Assembly: GCF_030867145.1 (NCBI RefSeq)
Contig: NC_134414.1
Coordinates: forward strand, 81,086,504-81,150,503
Direction: 5' to 3'
DNA length: 64,000 nucleotides
Origin: Opisthocomus hoazin
Taxonomy: Eukaryota > Chordata > Aves > Opisthocomiformes > Opisthocomidae
The notes under the pieces are model-generated. The model was not told the origin of the DNA. It did no database searches and was given only the letters and a program-made list of their open reading frames with translations. A program made the translations under genes and the position numbers. The stretch's first letter is position 1. Each line of letters begins with the position of its first letter. Shown in pieces: positions 13,085-27,300 of this stretch.

Positions 13085-13654
13085 GGATTGCGCCAAAAAA
13101 TTACTTTTAACTGATTTAGACCATATAGTTCTACAGAAGCAGATGACATTTGCAGCTGGTGTAAATACTTTTACCTTATCTCCCCTAGAGTTACCGATAC
13201 CTGCAGGAGAAGTTGCTGAAGAGGTGCTCTTCTTCCAAACCCAGTCCTTCTGCTGGGTGGAAGACTACTACTGATCATCTCCAGTTAGATCAGACCTGTG
13301 GCTATGTGGCTGGGTTTTTGACATGTCCTGTTTGAACAGAAAGAAGATTAGCCAGATCAAGAAAAAATTGTGATCAACAGGTCAGTGTAAAAGACCACTA
13401 AACCTGAGAAAGATGTGTCAGTATGATGAAGATGAACCACTGACAGCTCTGGGATCTTTTCTATTCAAAAATAATCTGGGAATGTTTAATGCTATTGATT
13501 TATGGGAGGTTTTATGAATTTAGTAATGATAATGCAGAACACATTACTGTTGTAAGGTTGTAACCTAAGCTTTGGAGGTTACTTCTTGTCTTCGTCATGT
13601 GACTTTGGTCATTGCTCACTCTTTTCAACTGTGCTATGCAAGTATTCTTATTAG

Positions 13655-14097
13655 AATAGCAATGAGGCTGGTGAAGGGTCTAGAGAACAAGTCCTATGAG
13701 GAGCGGTTGAGGGAACTGGGGCTGTTTAGTCTGGAGAAGAGGAGGCTGAGGGGGGACCTTCTTGCTCTCTACAACTACCTGAAAGGAGGTTGTAGTGAGG
13801 CAGATGTTGGTCTCTTTTCCCAGGTAACTAGCAATAGGACAAGATGAAATGGCCTCAGATTGTGCCAGGGGAGGTCTAGATTGGATATTAGGAAAAATTT
13901 CTTTACTGAAAGAGTGGTCAGGCATTGGAACAGGCTGCCCAGTGAAGTGTTGGATCCAACATCCCTGGAGGTGTTAAAAAACGAGTAGATGTGGCACTTC
14001 GGGATATGTTTTAGTAGGAATGGTGGGGTGGAGGTGATGGTTGGACTTGATGATCTTAGAGGTCTTTTACAACCTATGAGTCTTTGTTTCTATGATT
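13655..14097 (+). mobile_element. CR1 LINE 3' fragment, plus orientation
   Basis: It begins within the CR1 ORF2 C-terminus: the frame reads [20 protein letters not shown] then [11 protein letters not shown], a hallmark CR1 peptide. It continues through the 3' UTR ('ggttggacttgatgatcttagaggtc') to the terminal 'tctatgatt'. It is 5'-truncated, as most CR1 copies are. Confidence 0.9.
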
Positions 14098-16095
14098 AGA
14101 TTCAAACACACGTCCTGTAGAGACTACTGCCAGAAGTGTTCAAGGTGTCTGGATTTGACAAAGACTATGAGAGCCTTTTCAGTTGGTCTTTGCATGTGAT
14201 TGGGACTAAATAAGTATCATCACTAAAACAAAGGCTGGGTAGTAAGAGACAATTGTCAGAGTATAAAGCACAGGAAAGCCACCAAGCAATTACATCTTGA
14301 AGAGCACTACGGGTATGCTGGCACTGCTGAGCAAAGCACCATCACCAGGTGTCGTGTTACAGATGCTCTTGCACCAGGCTACCAGAAGAGGTCCCAACAG
14401 CTCCCTGAATTGAAGTGCCATGGAAAGAACCAAGGTGTCATTCAAGAACTTACTACCTGCACTGCACATATTTACTTCTTGTTGAAATAGTATCCCATTG
14501 CTGATACAGCAAAGTGCATATTAGAGAGGCTGAGGCAGTCTCACAGAATCAACAGCTCAGTATGTGCTGTTTACAATTAAAAATGAAGTTGCTGTAACAG
14601 AGGGACTACCCACATATGGGTAGAAACTGTACTAACAACTATCCAATATTTAGAGTTTCAAAAGTACTCTATCTTTTCTGAATACATCAAAGGAAAAACT
14701 ACACCAGCTTGAAAATAGAGGGTAAAAAAGCTGAAAAGAAAAAAAGAAAAGCAGAACTAGCTTGGACAGTATATCTCACAAACTTGAACAACGGATCAAT
14801 GAATGAGGTACTTCTAAGAAAATTGCTCTAACACAAAACCTCACTAGAAAATAAAGACTAGAACATGACAAGCCCAAGTTTACTAAGAAATACAGAAAGG
14901 CAGAGGAGGAACACCATTAAATTACTTCCTTCATATTTTCCCACACAATACTCAGCGTAGTATAGACTGGAAATGACTGAAGAGCCTGAGCACAATTCTC
15001 TGTGAGTCAGAGTATTATGGTGAGTGTGTGGGAAAGAAAAGACAATACTTACGTTGCTGCTGTATAACCACAATTTCAGAATGATGTTTATCACATTTCT
15101 GGGAATAATCAGATGATTGTCAAAAGCAAAGGAATTCTCAAATGAAGAAATGTCTTTTCAGTGAAGATATTTATATCTGCACAAATCACGTTCAGCTATC
15201 ATTATTGTCAATGAAAAGAAATACACTCTGACAAACCAACATTCTCCTCACCCTGTTCATTTTCACCCATAAAGTACTCATTTCTCTTCACAGAGTCTGA
15301 AGTGAGCATATTCATGTAATTAAAGTGTAGATGACTACAATATGCAGTTTTAAGCTACACTTTAGAAATGAATCCCATCCTTGAAGTCTCATTTAACATT
15401 CACTGTATGGAGCTATAGTGTATAAAATTACGGTAAACAAAAGCATAATTTAGTCTGGTCAGTCAGCCTGCCTGCAAGTTCAGCATTGATCTGCTCCTTA
15501 TCAGTACATAAACTCTGCTAACAGAACATATGTTTTGGAAAAAAGGTTTGAGAGCTTTCATTCTGGCAAAAATCAAATCAAATCAAATCAAAGCTAGGAC
15601 CAGGAGTTAACAATGTCTGTAGCTAAAGATCTTTCTCTAAACTATCTCCATTTTTTTCACTTTTTAAACAGTTTTTTGCACATGGAGAAAAAAGATAAGG
15701 TGAAATGTTAACACCACAGTAAACATTCTGTTTGGTTGGAGACTGGATTTAGATTTGAAATTGTGATAAACTCCGACATAGATTATTTACTGATGAAGAG
15801 GTCCAACAAAGAATACAAATCTGTTTTGCAACGAGTGTATTAAATATCTAGTTCCCTATTAAATACTTTTTCCATTACTTCATGAAGAAAAATTAGTCCA
15901 GTACAAGAGCATTTATTTGGTACAAAGTTTTGCTTCACGGTATAGGCTTCTGTTTGACCTGGAGATCTCTGTACCTACCTTCACAGCTGCAAATCTATAG
16001 CATCAGATATTTTCATATTTGTCTGCTTTGATTCACAGTCTGAAATAATAGCTCAGAAGCATGAGCTTTGGAGAGTGTATACCACAATAATATTC
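14098..16095. other. No gene recognised
   Basis: AT-rich unique-looking sequence containing a short (aatca)n microsatellite at 15569-15592. No splice-framed coding segment was recognised. Confidence 0.45.
15569..15592. repeat. (AATCA)n microsatellite
   Basis: Direct pentanucleotide tandem repeat, about five perfect units. Confidence 0.85.
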
Positions 16096-17275
16096 TGTAG
16101 AATCACAGAATCACAGGATTGTTTGGGTTGGAAGGGACCTTTAAAGACCGCCTTGTCCAACTCCCTTGCCATGAGCAGGGACATCTGGCATCAGATCAGG
16201 TTGCTCAAAGCCTCATTCAACCTGATCTTGAACATTTCCATTCAAGGGCCATCAACAACATTGCTGGGTAACCTGTTCCAGCATTCCACCCCCATCATCA
16301 TAAGAATTTTCTTCCTTATGTCTAATCTAAATCTACCCTCTTTCAGTCTAAAACCATTGCCCCTTGTCCTGTCACTACAGGCCCTAGCAAAAAAGTCTCT
16401 TTCCATCTTTCTTGTAAGCCACTTTTGTGTATTGAAAGGCTGCAATAAGGTGTCCCCAGAGCCTTCTCTCCTCCAGGCTGAACAATCCCAACTCTCTCAG
16501 CCTTTTCTCACAGTAGAGGTGCTCCATCCCTCTGATCATTTTTGTGGCCCTCCTCTGGACCCACTTCAACAGCTCCATGTCTGTTCTGTGCTGAGGGCTC
16601 CAGAGCTGGATGCAGGATTCCAGGTGCGGTCTCACTGGAGCTGAGCAGAGGGGCAGAATCACCTCCCTTGACCTGCTGGCCAAGCTGCTTTTGATGCAGC
16701 CCAGGATATGGTTGGTTTTCTGGGCTGCAAGTGCATATTGCCAGCTCACTTCCAGCTTTTCGTTCACCATTACCCTCAGGTTATTCTCGGCAGGGTTTCT
16801 CTCAATCCCTTCATCCCCCAGCTTGTATTGATACTGGCGATTGCCCCAACGCAGGTGCAGGATGACTTGCCTGCAACCCAGGCCCACTTGGCGTTATTGA
16901 ACTTCATGTGGTTTGCATGGACACCCTTCTTAGGCCTGTCAGGGTCCCTCTGGATGGCATCCTGTCCTGCTGGTGTGTCAACTGCACCACTCAGCTTGAT
17001 GTCGTCTGCAAACTTGCTGAGGGTGCACTCAATCCCTGTGTCTATGCTGTTGATGAAGATGGTAAAATAACACTTGTCCCAGTATGGACCCTTAAGGGAC
17101 ACCACTTGTTATTGGTTTCTGTTCAGACACTGAGCTATTGGCGACTGTAAGTTTTTGGATGCACCCATCCAGCCAATTCCACATCATCTAACAGTCCATC
17201 TTTCAAACCCCTACATCTCCATTTCAGAGGTAAGAATGTTGTGAGGGACCATATCAAAGGCCTTACAGAAGGGTT
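16096..17275 (-). mobile_element. CR1 LINE fragment with partial reverse transcriptase, minus orientation
   Basis: The plus strand begins with the reversed CR1 3' end ('gaatcacagaatcacagg...gtttgggttggaagggacc'). On the minus strand, decayed ORF2 pieces are readable: [17 protein letters not shown] (the (F/Y)ADD catalytic motif), ALAAQKTNHILGCIKSS and [18 protein letters not shown]. Frames are interrupted, so the copy is dead. Confidence 0.92.
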
Positions 17276-19018
17276 TATATAGGGATGATTTGAAACTTTG
17301 AGTCTGGGGTGCATGGGCAGAAATGCTCAGCATAGAGAAACCTCTATCTTAGAGTTTAGTGCACAGAGTGGCCCAATGCTGCTGCTTACAGAATAATTGG
17401 CACCCAGGATTTGTTTTGTCGGTATTTGGGCAGTAAGAATTAAAGCAGAATAAAACAGACAAAAAGCAAAGAGCAGAGAGTCTAAGTAAGGGATGACTGA
17501 GTGCAATCAAGAACTAAAATTAAGCTCTCTGAAAGGTATGCACGGCCTTCGCCTTGTACGCAGGCAGTACCTTGCTGCTTTCCAGGCTGAGCATCAGTCC
17601 TTGTTTCTGTTTCTTTCTCAGATTCTCAAAGTGGCCACACGATGGTAGCATATGAGCAGAGACAAGCAAGCTAAATCACGAAAAGGAAATGGGGTGAAAA
17701 AATTACTTGTAAACTGAAATCAAAACAAACGTCAGGACCACCACATAGTGGGGAGCTGAGCTATGTTTCAGCTTCCAGGTGGTGGAATATCCACGGCAGG
17801 GCTATGTAGTGTACCTACCAGATAGCCCTATGCAAACATATGCGAGGTGTCTGTAGCTCCGCACTGTTAATGGACAAATTTGCACCTAGCAAGCTTCTCT
17901 GCTTCCCTTACCATGTGAGGTCATCATATCATCAGCTGCAGTTGCCTTCAATTTCCCCTTTTCTTCTAAAGAGCAAAACAGAAGGCGTAAAAGGTTTTAA
18001 CAAATCTCCTTCATACAGTCTTAGGTGTCATCAAAAAAAACAAATAGCTTTCATTATATGCCACAAATAAAGAAAAAGGAGGGTTTTGGACAAAATCAGA
18101 CAATTCTGTAGTTTGAGGAGACCTGGTCGTATTTGAAGATTTGAACCAAATTCAGATAATAGATTCTTACCATGTTGCTTGGAAGGTTATAAACGCTGCT
18201 TGTAAGATTTTAAGCATAGCTTAGTTGTGTACAAAGGTGCAGGCAGTGTTTGTGTTCTACAGAAAATATCACTGGCCCTGAAGCCAGCTTGGGGCTTGGG
18301 CAATTCTACTACACAGATGTGTATATTTGTTGGCAGAATTAAAAAAAAAAAATTAAAAATCATAAAAAAGAAAAAAACAGTTCCAAGCCATATCCAGGTT
18401 GCTAATATCACTTGCTTTCTTCTTATTATACTTTAGACAAAAGGTGAAAAATTTAAAATATATTAAGCCAGAGAAGCAAAAATAAAAAAGAATGAAAGAT
18501 TCTCTTGATTATCAACTTCTTGTTGGATAGAACAGCAAAGGTCTTTCTTAGCATTAGCTATAAAGAAGACTAAATGCAAATCTTTGAATTCTTATATTTT
18601 AAATTAAAGGTTACAAAGCTGGTCATATGAAGCTTGTACAATTAGTCTGGTTTTAAGAAGAATACAGATTAACCCCAACAGTCTGTGGTAAAATGTGCTG
18701 GTCTGGTAAAGGATGCTTTCAGATGACTCTGGCATGCAGCTCCCTTCCCTTCCATTAAGCAAACCAAATCACCCTTCAGACTGCACAGCAGCTAAGGCGA
18801 ACTTCATCTTCAAGTTGACTAGTTTGGTGAAAACACCCATATCTAAGTCAAACACGGATTATGAGACTCCGAATGAATTTTCATGAAGTCATACATTCCA
18901 CTCAGTTAAATTGCCTACACTGAAATCGATAGCATATAGTTTACTCTGTATAAATATTGAAGTTTTTAACTTTTACAATATATAGGAAAGGTTTTCAGAA
19001 TTAAGGGAAATTTAAAAG
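17276..19018. other. No gene recognised
   Basis: Unique AT-rich sequence with a poly(A)-rich stretch near 18340-18375. No exon with family resemblance was seen on either strand. Confidence 0.4.
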
Positions 19019-19019
19019 A

Positions 19020-19302
19020 GATTGTTGCAATAGGATGAGGGATAATGGATTTAAAACAAAAGAGGATAGGTTTAGACTGGACATTAGCAAGAAATTTTTT
19101 ACAATGAGGATGGTGAAACGCTGGAATGGGTTGCCCAGAGAGGTGGTAGGTGTCCCATCCCTGGAAACATTCAAGGCCAGGTTGGATGGGGCTCTGAGCA
19201 ACCTGATCAAGTTGAAGATGTCCCTGCTTATTGCAGGGGGGTTGGGCTAGATGACCTCTAAAGGTCCCTTCCAATCCAAAGCATTCTATGATTCTGTAAT
19301 TT
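19020..19302 (+). mobile_element. CR1 LINE 3' end, plus orientation
   Basis: The frame reads RDNGFKTKEDRFRLDISKKF then WNGLPREVVGVPSLETFKARL, the CR1 ORF2 C-terminus. The 3' UTR 'ttgggctagatgacctctaaaggtcccttccaatcc' and the terminal 'ttctatgattctgt' follow. Confidence 0.92.
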
Positions 19303-22300
19303 ATTAAATTTGTTTGACAATAAGCTAAGGCTTTTATACCAGCCCAGTTTCCTGTATCCAAATTCACCATAACAGTTACATCACCACCAAGCTTCTGCAG
19401 TTCTGGGATTCAGGGTTCCAAGAATAATTCTGTTCTGAGAATCTGTGGGGTCCAGTTTCAAGAATTACAGAAACTTAGTAGACACAAATGTCTCAGCACT
19501 ATCTTTATCCTCTAGCAGGACTCTTTCAATTCCTCTACAGAGCAGCAATTGGAACAACTAAGCTTTTCTTTTCTCCCATTTCCTGTTTTATAAAGACAAT
19601 AATTGTAACAAATAAATGCATTGCCTTATAACCCACAAGATCTCCCAGCCTCCCAGACATTGCCATAATGCAATTTATCAAAATAAATTTTTGACGCAAT
19701 TGTGAACTTCTCCTATTTACCTGTTTTTTATGGGCATGCTTGATGCAACTATTCTTTTAAGAGCCATAAGTAGCCACATAACATAGCTCTTCTCAGATCA
19801 ATGCCACTATTGTTCCATATGCTCTGACGTGTCTGTGCGTCAGCCCCTCACTAGCTCAGGAAGGTGTTTATCTTGCTGAAGGGACTTCAGCAAGAAGCAG
19901 CATCATCTTTGGAAAACTAAGCAAATTCTGTGTCTTCCTGCTGACACCTCTTGGCTTTCTCAGCAGTTTGCTCATTCCTTCAGGCTCAAAGAGGGTCTCT
20001 TGATTTCTATTTGAAATCACAACATTGACTTGGTATGTTTATCTGTGAAATGTTTTATGCAATCACATTCAGTTCTAACATGAAGCCACCACTGAACGAG
20101 AAACAAAACCTAAACCGTAAAACCCTTCTCATATCAACCTCATTGCTGGCAATATATTTGTTTCTCAAGGGAAGCCTTTTGCTGGAAGGCAAACACAGAC
20201 TCAATCGAAGAGCCGGTTTTGTTTGGGGGCTTCACAATAAGTCTCACAGAAATGCGTCTGCTGAATGGCCTGCAATTCTTCACACCTCTGAAAGTGAATG
20301 TGAACATTTGTTTCCTTTTCTCTTCGGTTTCTTTCCGTTGCTATATTTTCACAGTAATCCTGCATATCTTTTTGAATTTGTTATCACAAGCCTCCAATGA
20401 AATGTCCCTTGCAGAATTTTTTATGCAAAATGGTACTCTTTAGAATGAAGAATAAACAAGGCACAACATTTTCTCTAAAGAGAGAAGAAAGGGAAGAAGA
20501 TGATGACAGCCTTCACCCAATTTGCGTTATGCCATCTGTTGTTAACCACAATACGTGCATGAACACCATACACCTATATAAATTTTCTGTTCATTGTACA
20601 GGAAGCTAACCAGAAAGAAAAGAAAAGGGAAAATAGTTGCAACTTAAGTCAAATCTCATTCCTCTGTGACTGCATTAGAGTAGCTACTGATTGTACAATT
20701 TACTCTGTTTCCTTTATTTCTCTGTTTCTCTTCTAAACCTTTTGATCTGTTTTGCCAACCAAGCTGCTCCTTTACAGTGCAGCTTTACAGTGAACTTCAC
20801 CTTTCTGCTATTCATTATTGCAGGGAAATTATCCCACTCTGGGCAACTTTACAATCAACAGAGAATGGAAGAGCACATTTTAAAGCTTTTTCTCTCCTTG
20901 AGATCTTCCCTAGGAGAGATTTCCACCATTTCATTTGGAAATTAATCGCAAGCCTAAGTAGAGCTTGAAAACTAGTTCTCCCCTGAAGCAGGAAAATAGC
21001 CCAGCATTTATAGAAGTTGTCTGAAAGACAGACAGGCACAACCAATTATGAGTGCCGAGCTCAAGGTGGAAATCACAGGTAAGTGTATCCTAAGCTTTTC
21101 CTCAGCTTATGGAATAAACACTAATAACATGAAACGTACCTATAGTAGCTGCAACCATCAAGAAAGAGTGTTGTTCTGTGGACCTTTGTAAAGGTTTTGA
21201 GGGCAGCCGTTCTGGGGACTTACTTGTCAAAGCATGCCATTCACACACACATGCTCAGGATGCAGAAATGCTGATACGAAAGAGGAACGTAATAAAATTG
21301 GTTCTTTGCCTCACAGCAGTAGAATTCCATTTGATGCTTGGGCTTTTTCTTTCTCTCATCAGTAAACAGAGCATGAGCAGCTTGCATGCTGGATTGTCAT
21401 GAGAGCACTTTTCTTACAAAGTGTAACAGCTTATCTAGTGGCAGCTAGGCATCTTGCCACTGGTGCTATAGAAGCAGAGTTGGTTTGACTAAATTTCCTC
21501 TAGTCATTGCAAGATATCATAAGTAATGAGGTTTCCTTGGTGGACAAACAGAGAATACGCACTAGTCCCAAGATCACCAGCTAGTTTTTGTTCTACCTGA
21601 CCATAATAGTGTAAAAAACACACTTTACAACTTGATGGTTACCTTTCTGTACACCATAGAACAGTGAAATAGTAACACTGTTGAAAATCTTGTTATCCGT
21701 AAGACCTGCCAGTTTGTCTGAAAGATGCGCCAGTTTATAGCTTACCCGGAACTCTCATCATGAAAGCCCTTTTCTTTCTATTTTGGTAGCTTCACTTATG
21801 TGCTTAGATTAAGTCATGGTTTTTGGTTTTTAGTTGCAAACAATTCATATATTGTTTCAAGGAAGACATAGTGAGTGCAACTCACGTGCAAGTTCACCAG
21901 GTACCACACTTGAAGCTAAAAAATATACTAAGGTCTGAAACAAACACAAGGACAAGCTCTTCCTCTGTCACTGCTGACAAAGAAAACATCCCTAGTTTTA
22001 TTCTGCATGATTCCACACTGCCGTTTTCATGAGTGGCCTCACCTGAAGGTTCATGTGTTCACCTAGTGATGCTTATGGTTCTGGATCAGGTCCCATATTT
22101 TTCCTCCTGGTGAACATTTAGAGATTGAAAACCAAGTACCCGATTGTCTAGGAATTTATATGTAGAACTGATGGGATTTGGACTCTTTTCTGCTCTGGCC
22201 TTTCTAAATCCTTTCATTTCTTTAACTTCCTTCTTTGTCCAAGGCAATCAGCCCTTAACAGGTACAAGGACACAGCGGCAATATCTTTTGTCAATAGTTC

Positions 22301-24037
22301 ATTATAAGTGAGTGTAGAATTAACTGACACTTTGGAAAGCATCAGTCCTGCCAATGGACTAAAGAACATAACCAAGTAAGTCCAAGAAATCACTGGACTA
22401 TCATATTTGTTTTCCTGTATTATTCATCCCTCTAACACTGTTAAATATGCTGAGAAATTCTCATTTGTTAAACTAGAAAATAGTAACAGCATTGCAGAAT
22501 TTGTCCACTACACAACGACTAGTATTTTCTGTGTAAGTATGTGTGACTACATACCTACATTCTTTCCACGGAAGAGCGGTTTCATTCTGTGCACCTTACG
22601 GATGCATATGCGAATCTGTTGTTTAGCTTCCAACCTACACAGCATTATTGTCATCTTGCTGGGCAGGTTGCACACACCTTACATAAAATGAGATTTCAGG
22701 TTCACTGATACAAATCTATCCCAAAACCATAATTCACTCCAACTTTATAGAAATGTCTACAATAGAAAGTGAGAAAGAGAACAAAAGGTCTTACTTCTGC
22801 AGCTCCTGAAATAAAGTGTCTTAGGAGGGGACGTGCTAGTGCCCTGGTGTCTACTCTATGAATAAAATTGAGGAATTGAGATCTGAAGAAGAGGAAACAT
22901 CATCTGAAGAACCCCCCCCAATTACTTCTCTGCCCAGAAGAGCATCAAGAACAGAGGTTGATGGGAATGAAACTGTGCAAGTTATAGGCAAACAGAAGCA
23001 GGACAGATCTGATCTGATTTATCACTCCTCCAGTGAGATATAACAGATAAGTATAATAAGACTGGTACACTCAGTGAATATTACAACTCATCAGATTTAA
23101 ATGCTGTTGTTTAGTTTAATAGCTTAATTTTCCTGTTCAAACAAATTAAAGGTGAGAAAGGCCGGGACATCTGTAATCAGACTGCGCTACGGATACATGA
23201 AAAGTCAGGCGTTATATTTCTCAGTTCACAGAAAGTGGCTTTGCTGGACAAACATCTTTCAGGACCCAGGCACACTCTAGTGTCAGAAGCAGTCAAGATG
23301 GCAAAAAAGGCTTGGGCTTGCTGATTTCGGAGCCTGCTGACACCGGCAGCTGTGCATCCCTGGGCAGCGCACAAGGCGTTAGCACCACACTGTGTGTGCT
23401 CACATTGCTGAATACGGTTGGAAAGAGGAGGCTCAGACTGCAGGTAGAGGGCATGGGGGACTGCACACCTCCCCAGGAGCAGGACATGAGCACAGACAAG
23501 TGACAGAGTGCTGATTTGGTACACCCAGGGTATTTGCATGTGTGAAGAAACTTTTCCTGGTCTGTGCATTGAATTCACCAAGCCCAGAAAAATGTGTACG
23601 TGTCAAGCGGAAAAGTTGTGGAGGATGGTGACATTGGTTCATCACTCATCTACAGGAAATAAGGCTGGCTAGTGCAAAGCTGGGGACAGCTGCTACGAAG
23701 TCCAGAGCACCAGGCTTATTCTCCTGTGCAGGGCAGTGACCCTAAGCAATAAGCAGAAAACAGTGGCACAGCTTGAAACAGTGGTACCTGAGCCATACCT
23801 GAGCCAGAAGATAGACTCATAAGTATTCACCTACCTTTGAGGCTGTGCCCTGTACAAATGCCTATATGGAAAATGTGTGACAGAATTGAGTGAAAATTAC
23901 GTGAATGAAGTGAGTGATAAAGAGTATGTCCTTCTAGTCTGACCTATTTGTCTCCCTGTAGAAAAACAACGGCTGTAACCACGCTTTTCCTTTCTATGTT
24001 ACAGAAGTATAGGGTAAGGGAAATGAGTAAGATGTAG
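19303..24037. other. No gene assigned; upstream of candidate receptor B exon
   Basis: No complete coding exon was recognised. One segment at 21049-21078 has an ATG, ten codons and a strong phase-1 gtaagt donor, but it encodes no signal peptide and I cannot tie it to a gene. A receptor B signal exon was looked for here and not found. Confidence 0.4.
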
Positions 24038-24202
24038 GCGGGATTTTTACACCCTGTTACATGAGCAGTTCAGGAGAACTTAATAATGAAACCACATTGT
24101 CAAAGCACACAAAAATATGCCACCAAGGAAAATTCGCGTCTTCCTTCATTTCTGTGTCCCATCACTGTAACTGCCACAGGGAAATGGTTTTTCAAGGAGA
24201 AG
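24038..24202 (+). CDS. Candidate N-terminal-domain exon of receptor B (uncertain)
   Basis: The frame around 24061-24202 reads NNETTLSK...CHQGKFASSF, then VSHHCNCHREMVFQGE, and stops at a phase-1 gtaggt donor. Spacing and residues resemble the CSF2RA N-terminal domain (ENTTFSK...NNECSCTFREICLHEG), whose corresponding border in receptor C is also phase 1. The start is unclear. The best polypyrimidine acceptor (exon start 24005) would place two in-frame stops before the homologous part; the 24038 acceptor avoids them but lacks the first beta strands. It may be a damaged exon or a chance match. A 72-nt pyrimidine-rich segment ending in cag follows and could be a mini-intron. Confidence 0.35.
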
Positions 24203-24349
24203 GTAGGTTTGCTTTTGTCTTTCACTGTTCTTCTTTTCTATTTCTCTTTTGTTTTTTCTTTTCTTTTTCTCCAGAGAAGCTAGGCAAAGAAATAGTGTGT
24301 TCTGTTATTTGTGCTAGGTTTAATGTTGTTAAAATAACTGTGAGAGGTG

Positions 24350-27300
24350 GGTAGACAGTATCTGCAAACGCATGCATTTGTCTGCTGAATGTCTTCGCCA
24401 AAATTTTGATGGTGTATTTTTTCTACAGTCTGAAAATAATTATATAGAAGTATTTTAAAATTAGCTGAGTTTCCAGTATTACTGGCCTCATCAACACAGC
24501 AGTATTTTGCTTGTTAAAATATGCATTACAGATTTGAAGAGTGCCTATGTCACTTTCTCTTGAAAACACAGTCGAACTGAAAATGTTCAGATTTTAGTTC
24601 TTTATATTCATAGAGCAAAATCACTATGCAGACTGAATCCCTTTTAGGAGTACTGCATTTAGGTACCACTAGCTTGGAAGCACGTCAGTGTTTTTTCTGT
24701 TATTACAGTTTTAATACTGGAGTAGAAGATTTCACATATACAGAGTTCTCCGAAAATACCATAGCAATATAGGCATAATTTTATTCTCATAGCACATTCA
24801 ACATATAAGCAGTAATTCCATTTCATACATTCCCCAAGACAAAAATCACTTTCCAAGTGTATTAGAGGCAAAGCTGGGAAATAAAACTCAGAAGCCCAGT
24901 CTTAATTATTATGCCCAGCACAGATAAGATGTTTCCCTTCACAAAAAAACAGTCATATAAAAACATAGTGCAAGGTTTTGGTTTTCTTTCAATTACAAAC
25001 TTTCCTTTTCATTGGTTACAAAAATCATAGCAGTATCAAGATGTGATATGCTACATGGTCATACGTTTCTTATAAAAAGCAGGTCATTGGACGGTTTTTA
25101 TTCTCATCTCATCAACTCTCTAATGAACCTGGATAAGAATAGCCACTGCAGCAGGATTTCAACCTCGCTAATATTTCCAAATTCCTCCTGTAGATGTGTG
25201 TCAGGATTCAGCATTCTCTGAGAGGTAACTGAGAGTGCCTTGCACTGTAGCAGAGTGTAGCTGAAGCCAATTTTCATAGAAAGTTTATGAACTACAGTGT
25301 AGAAAGGAAACAACTTCACACAGAAATACTTTAAGTTTCCTTAAGATTTTGATCAATTATCTACACAGGAATTATTTGAGATGTGGAAAAAAAGTTTGGA
25401 CCACCCCTGGGGAATATAGTACTGTTACTCTACCACAATTGTTTTTCTAAAGAGAAAAAGCACATGACACTAGCACAGGTGTAAGAAAGAGGAGGAAAAG
25501 GCATTTTCAGAAATAAATTTGCAATTTTCAGTGAGAAAAGAAGAGTGGTAACATTTCTGTTTAGTACTTACCTGTGGATTTCAGGTGATGTAAGAGGGGA
25601 AAGGAATGAATCCTCTTGGATTCACCTGACCAACGTGGACAGCTTAGTCTTAGAGGGATCCCACTGAGCTGGTGACGGGGGGCTATCTTTTCAGCAACTG
25701 GCCAGAAGTAAACGTAGTGAAGCCTTCATTCATCTTGTCCTAGACTAGGCTGAATAAACTGTGTCTTAACTAGCTGTTCCTTTCCAGCCACTATAAAAGC
25801 AGTGCAGAATTACTGGTTCCCTTGTGGGCTTATCTATACAGCAGTTGGGTACGTTTAGGTAAGACAAACTCCACCCCACAACTGACAGCATCTTCAGTGT
25901 TAGGTTAAAGAGTTAAAGAAATTTAATTTCCTTTTATTAATTCCCAACATCAAGTATGTTATTTACAATCCTTTACAAATTATCCAATCCATTGTCTTCA
26001 AAAGTCAAGAACAGTTTATGCATTTTCTATTCAAGAACTACTAAATACAAGTAAAAATTCTCTTGGCCTCAAGGCCTAGATGTGAGATGCTGTCCCTCCT
26101 TGTTAATAATCCTGATTACCACAAAGGATTGTAGAGCCAAATTTTCTTTTCTCCTATATTTTTCTGAACTTACTACTCTTACTAAGTTTCTAACATCTGC
26201 CCAAGAGATGCAGATAACCTAAGCTGACTCGAGAACAGTAAATAAATACATAAAAGAAAGCACTGTGTGTGCTTAAAACAGTGGATTGTTATGCAGTTGG
26301 GTGCAATCACAACCATTGCATCTGTCTCATTCAGTTAAGTACCTTACCTCTTTCATGAAAACCCATAAAGAATGTCAATAAAGATTTCATATATAGCTAA
26401 AGATACTAAAATATGGGAAAATAAGTTTTTCATGTGTGAAACAAAAGATGCTTGTGAGGATATTAGTACACTTGCATATGTATTTTATTACAATTATCAA
26501 AGAATATAGGAAACCGTTCTGAAGAAAGAGGGCTTTGCAGAGAAATTGAACTGTACTTTGCATCACAGCTCACAGAAAAGGATCATGAGAGTACAGTCCT
26601 ACCTCTTTTTTAAGGAAATAATGCTAAAGAAGAGACAAATACGGGATTATTAAAAGAGGAGTGGTTAAGCAAGAAGCCACTAGCACAGTCCTTATGTATA
26701 ATGTGGAAAGAGATAAATTTCAATGTCTCATTGAAATAATGGGAGACAATGGGACGAATGTCTCATGAAGACTTAGCTCCACTTCAGGTGTTACTAAAAA
26801 TAAAAGTAAAATCATAAAACTTACACTGTGGGTGAGTACAGTAGGCTCAAATATAAACCTTTAAGGAAGGGTAGTCATACTTGTCTGCTTTGCCAGATTT
26901 TCTTTGGCATATCCACAGAAAGGTGAATAAAGAAAAGATGGAAAATAAATCCCCTCAAAACCTGGGAAAAAAGTCCTGTCAGCAAAGGGAATAGAGTGAC
27001 TCACACATGTCTGAATGATCTTCCTAGCATATGTTTGATGTTGGTATGAATGTGACACAGTGCAGCTGATTGTGGCTGTTTTGCAGGCAGAGTAATGTTC
27101 TGGCTGTAGAACTTTGGTTAATTAAAGAACATCTCAGTATATGTCTATATGCTCGTTCAGATATTTAAAAAAATGAGGCCACCACTGAAGAGGCCAAGGA
27201 CGTGATTTCGTTTGCTTTTTCCTGGACCACAATGCCATTGTAGGAGTTCTTTTCACCCTGTTTCCTTTGTCGCCAGCCAACTCAACTGCTTGTTGGGCCA

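Noticed and set aside
16075-16644. 189-codon plus-strand frame
   Set aside because: It is the antisense shadow of a minus-oriented CR1 element.
20035-20400. 121-codon frame with hydrophobic stretches considered as a receptor B signal exon
   Set aside because: No phase-1 donor follows the hydrophobic start and the rest resembles nothing in the receptor family.
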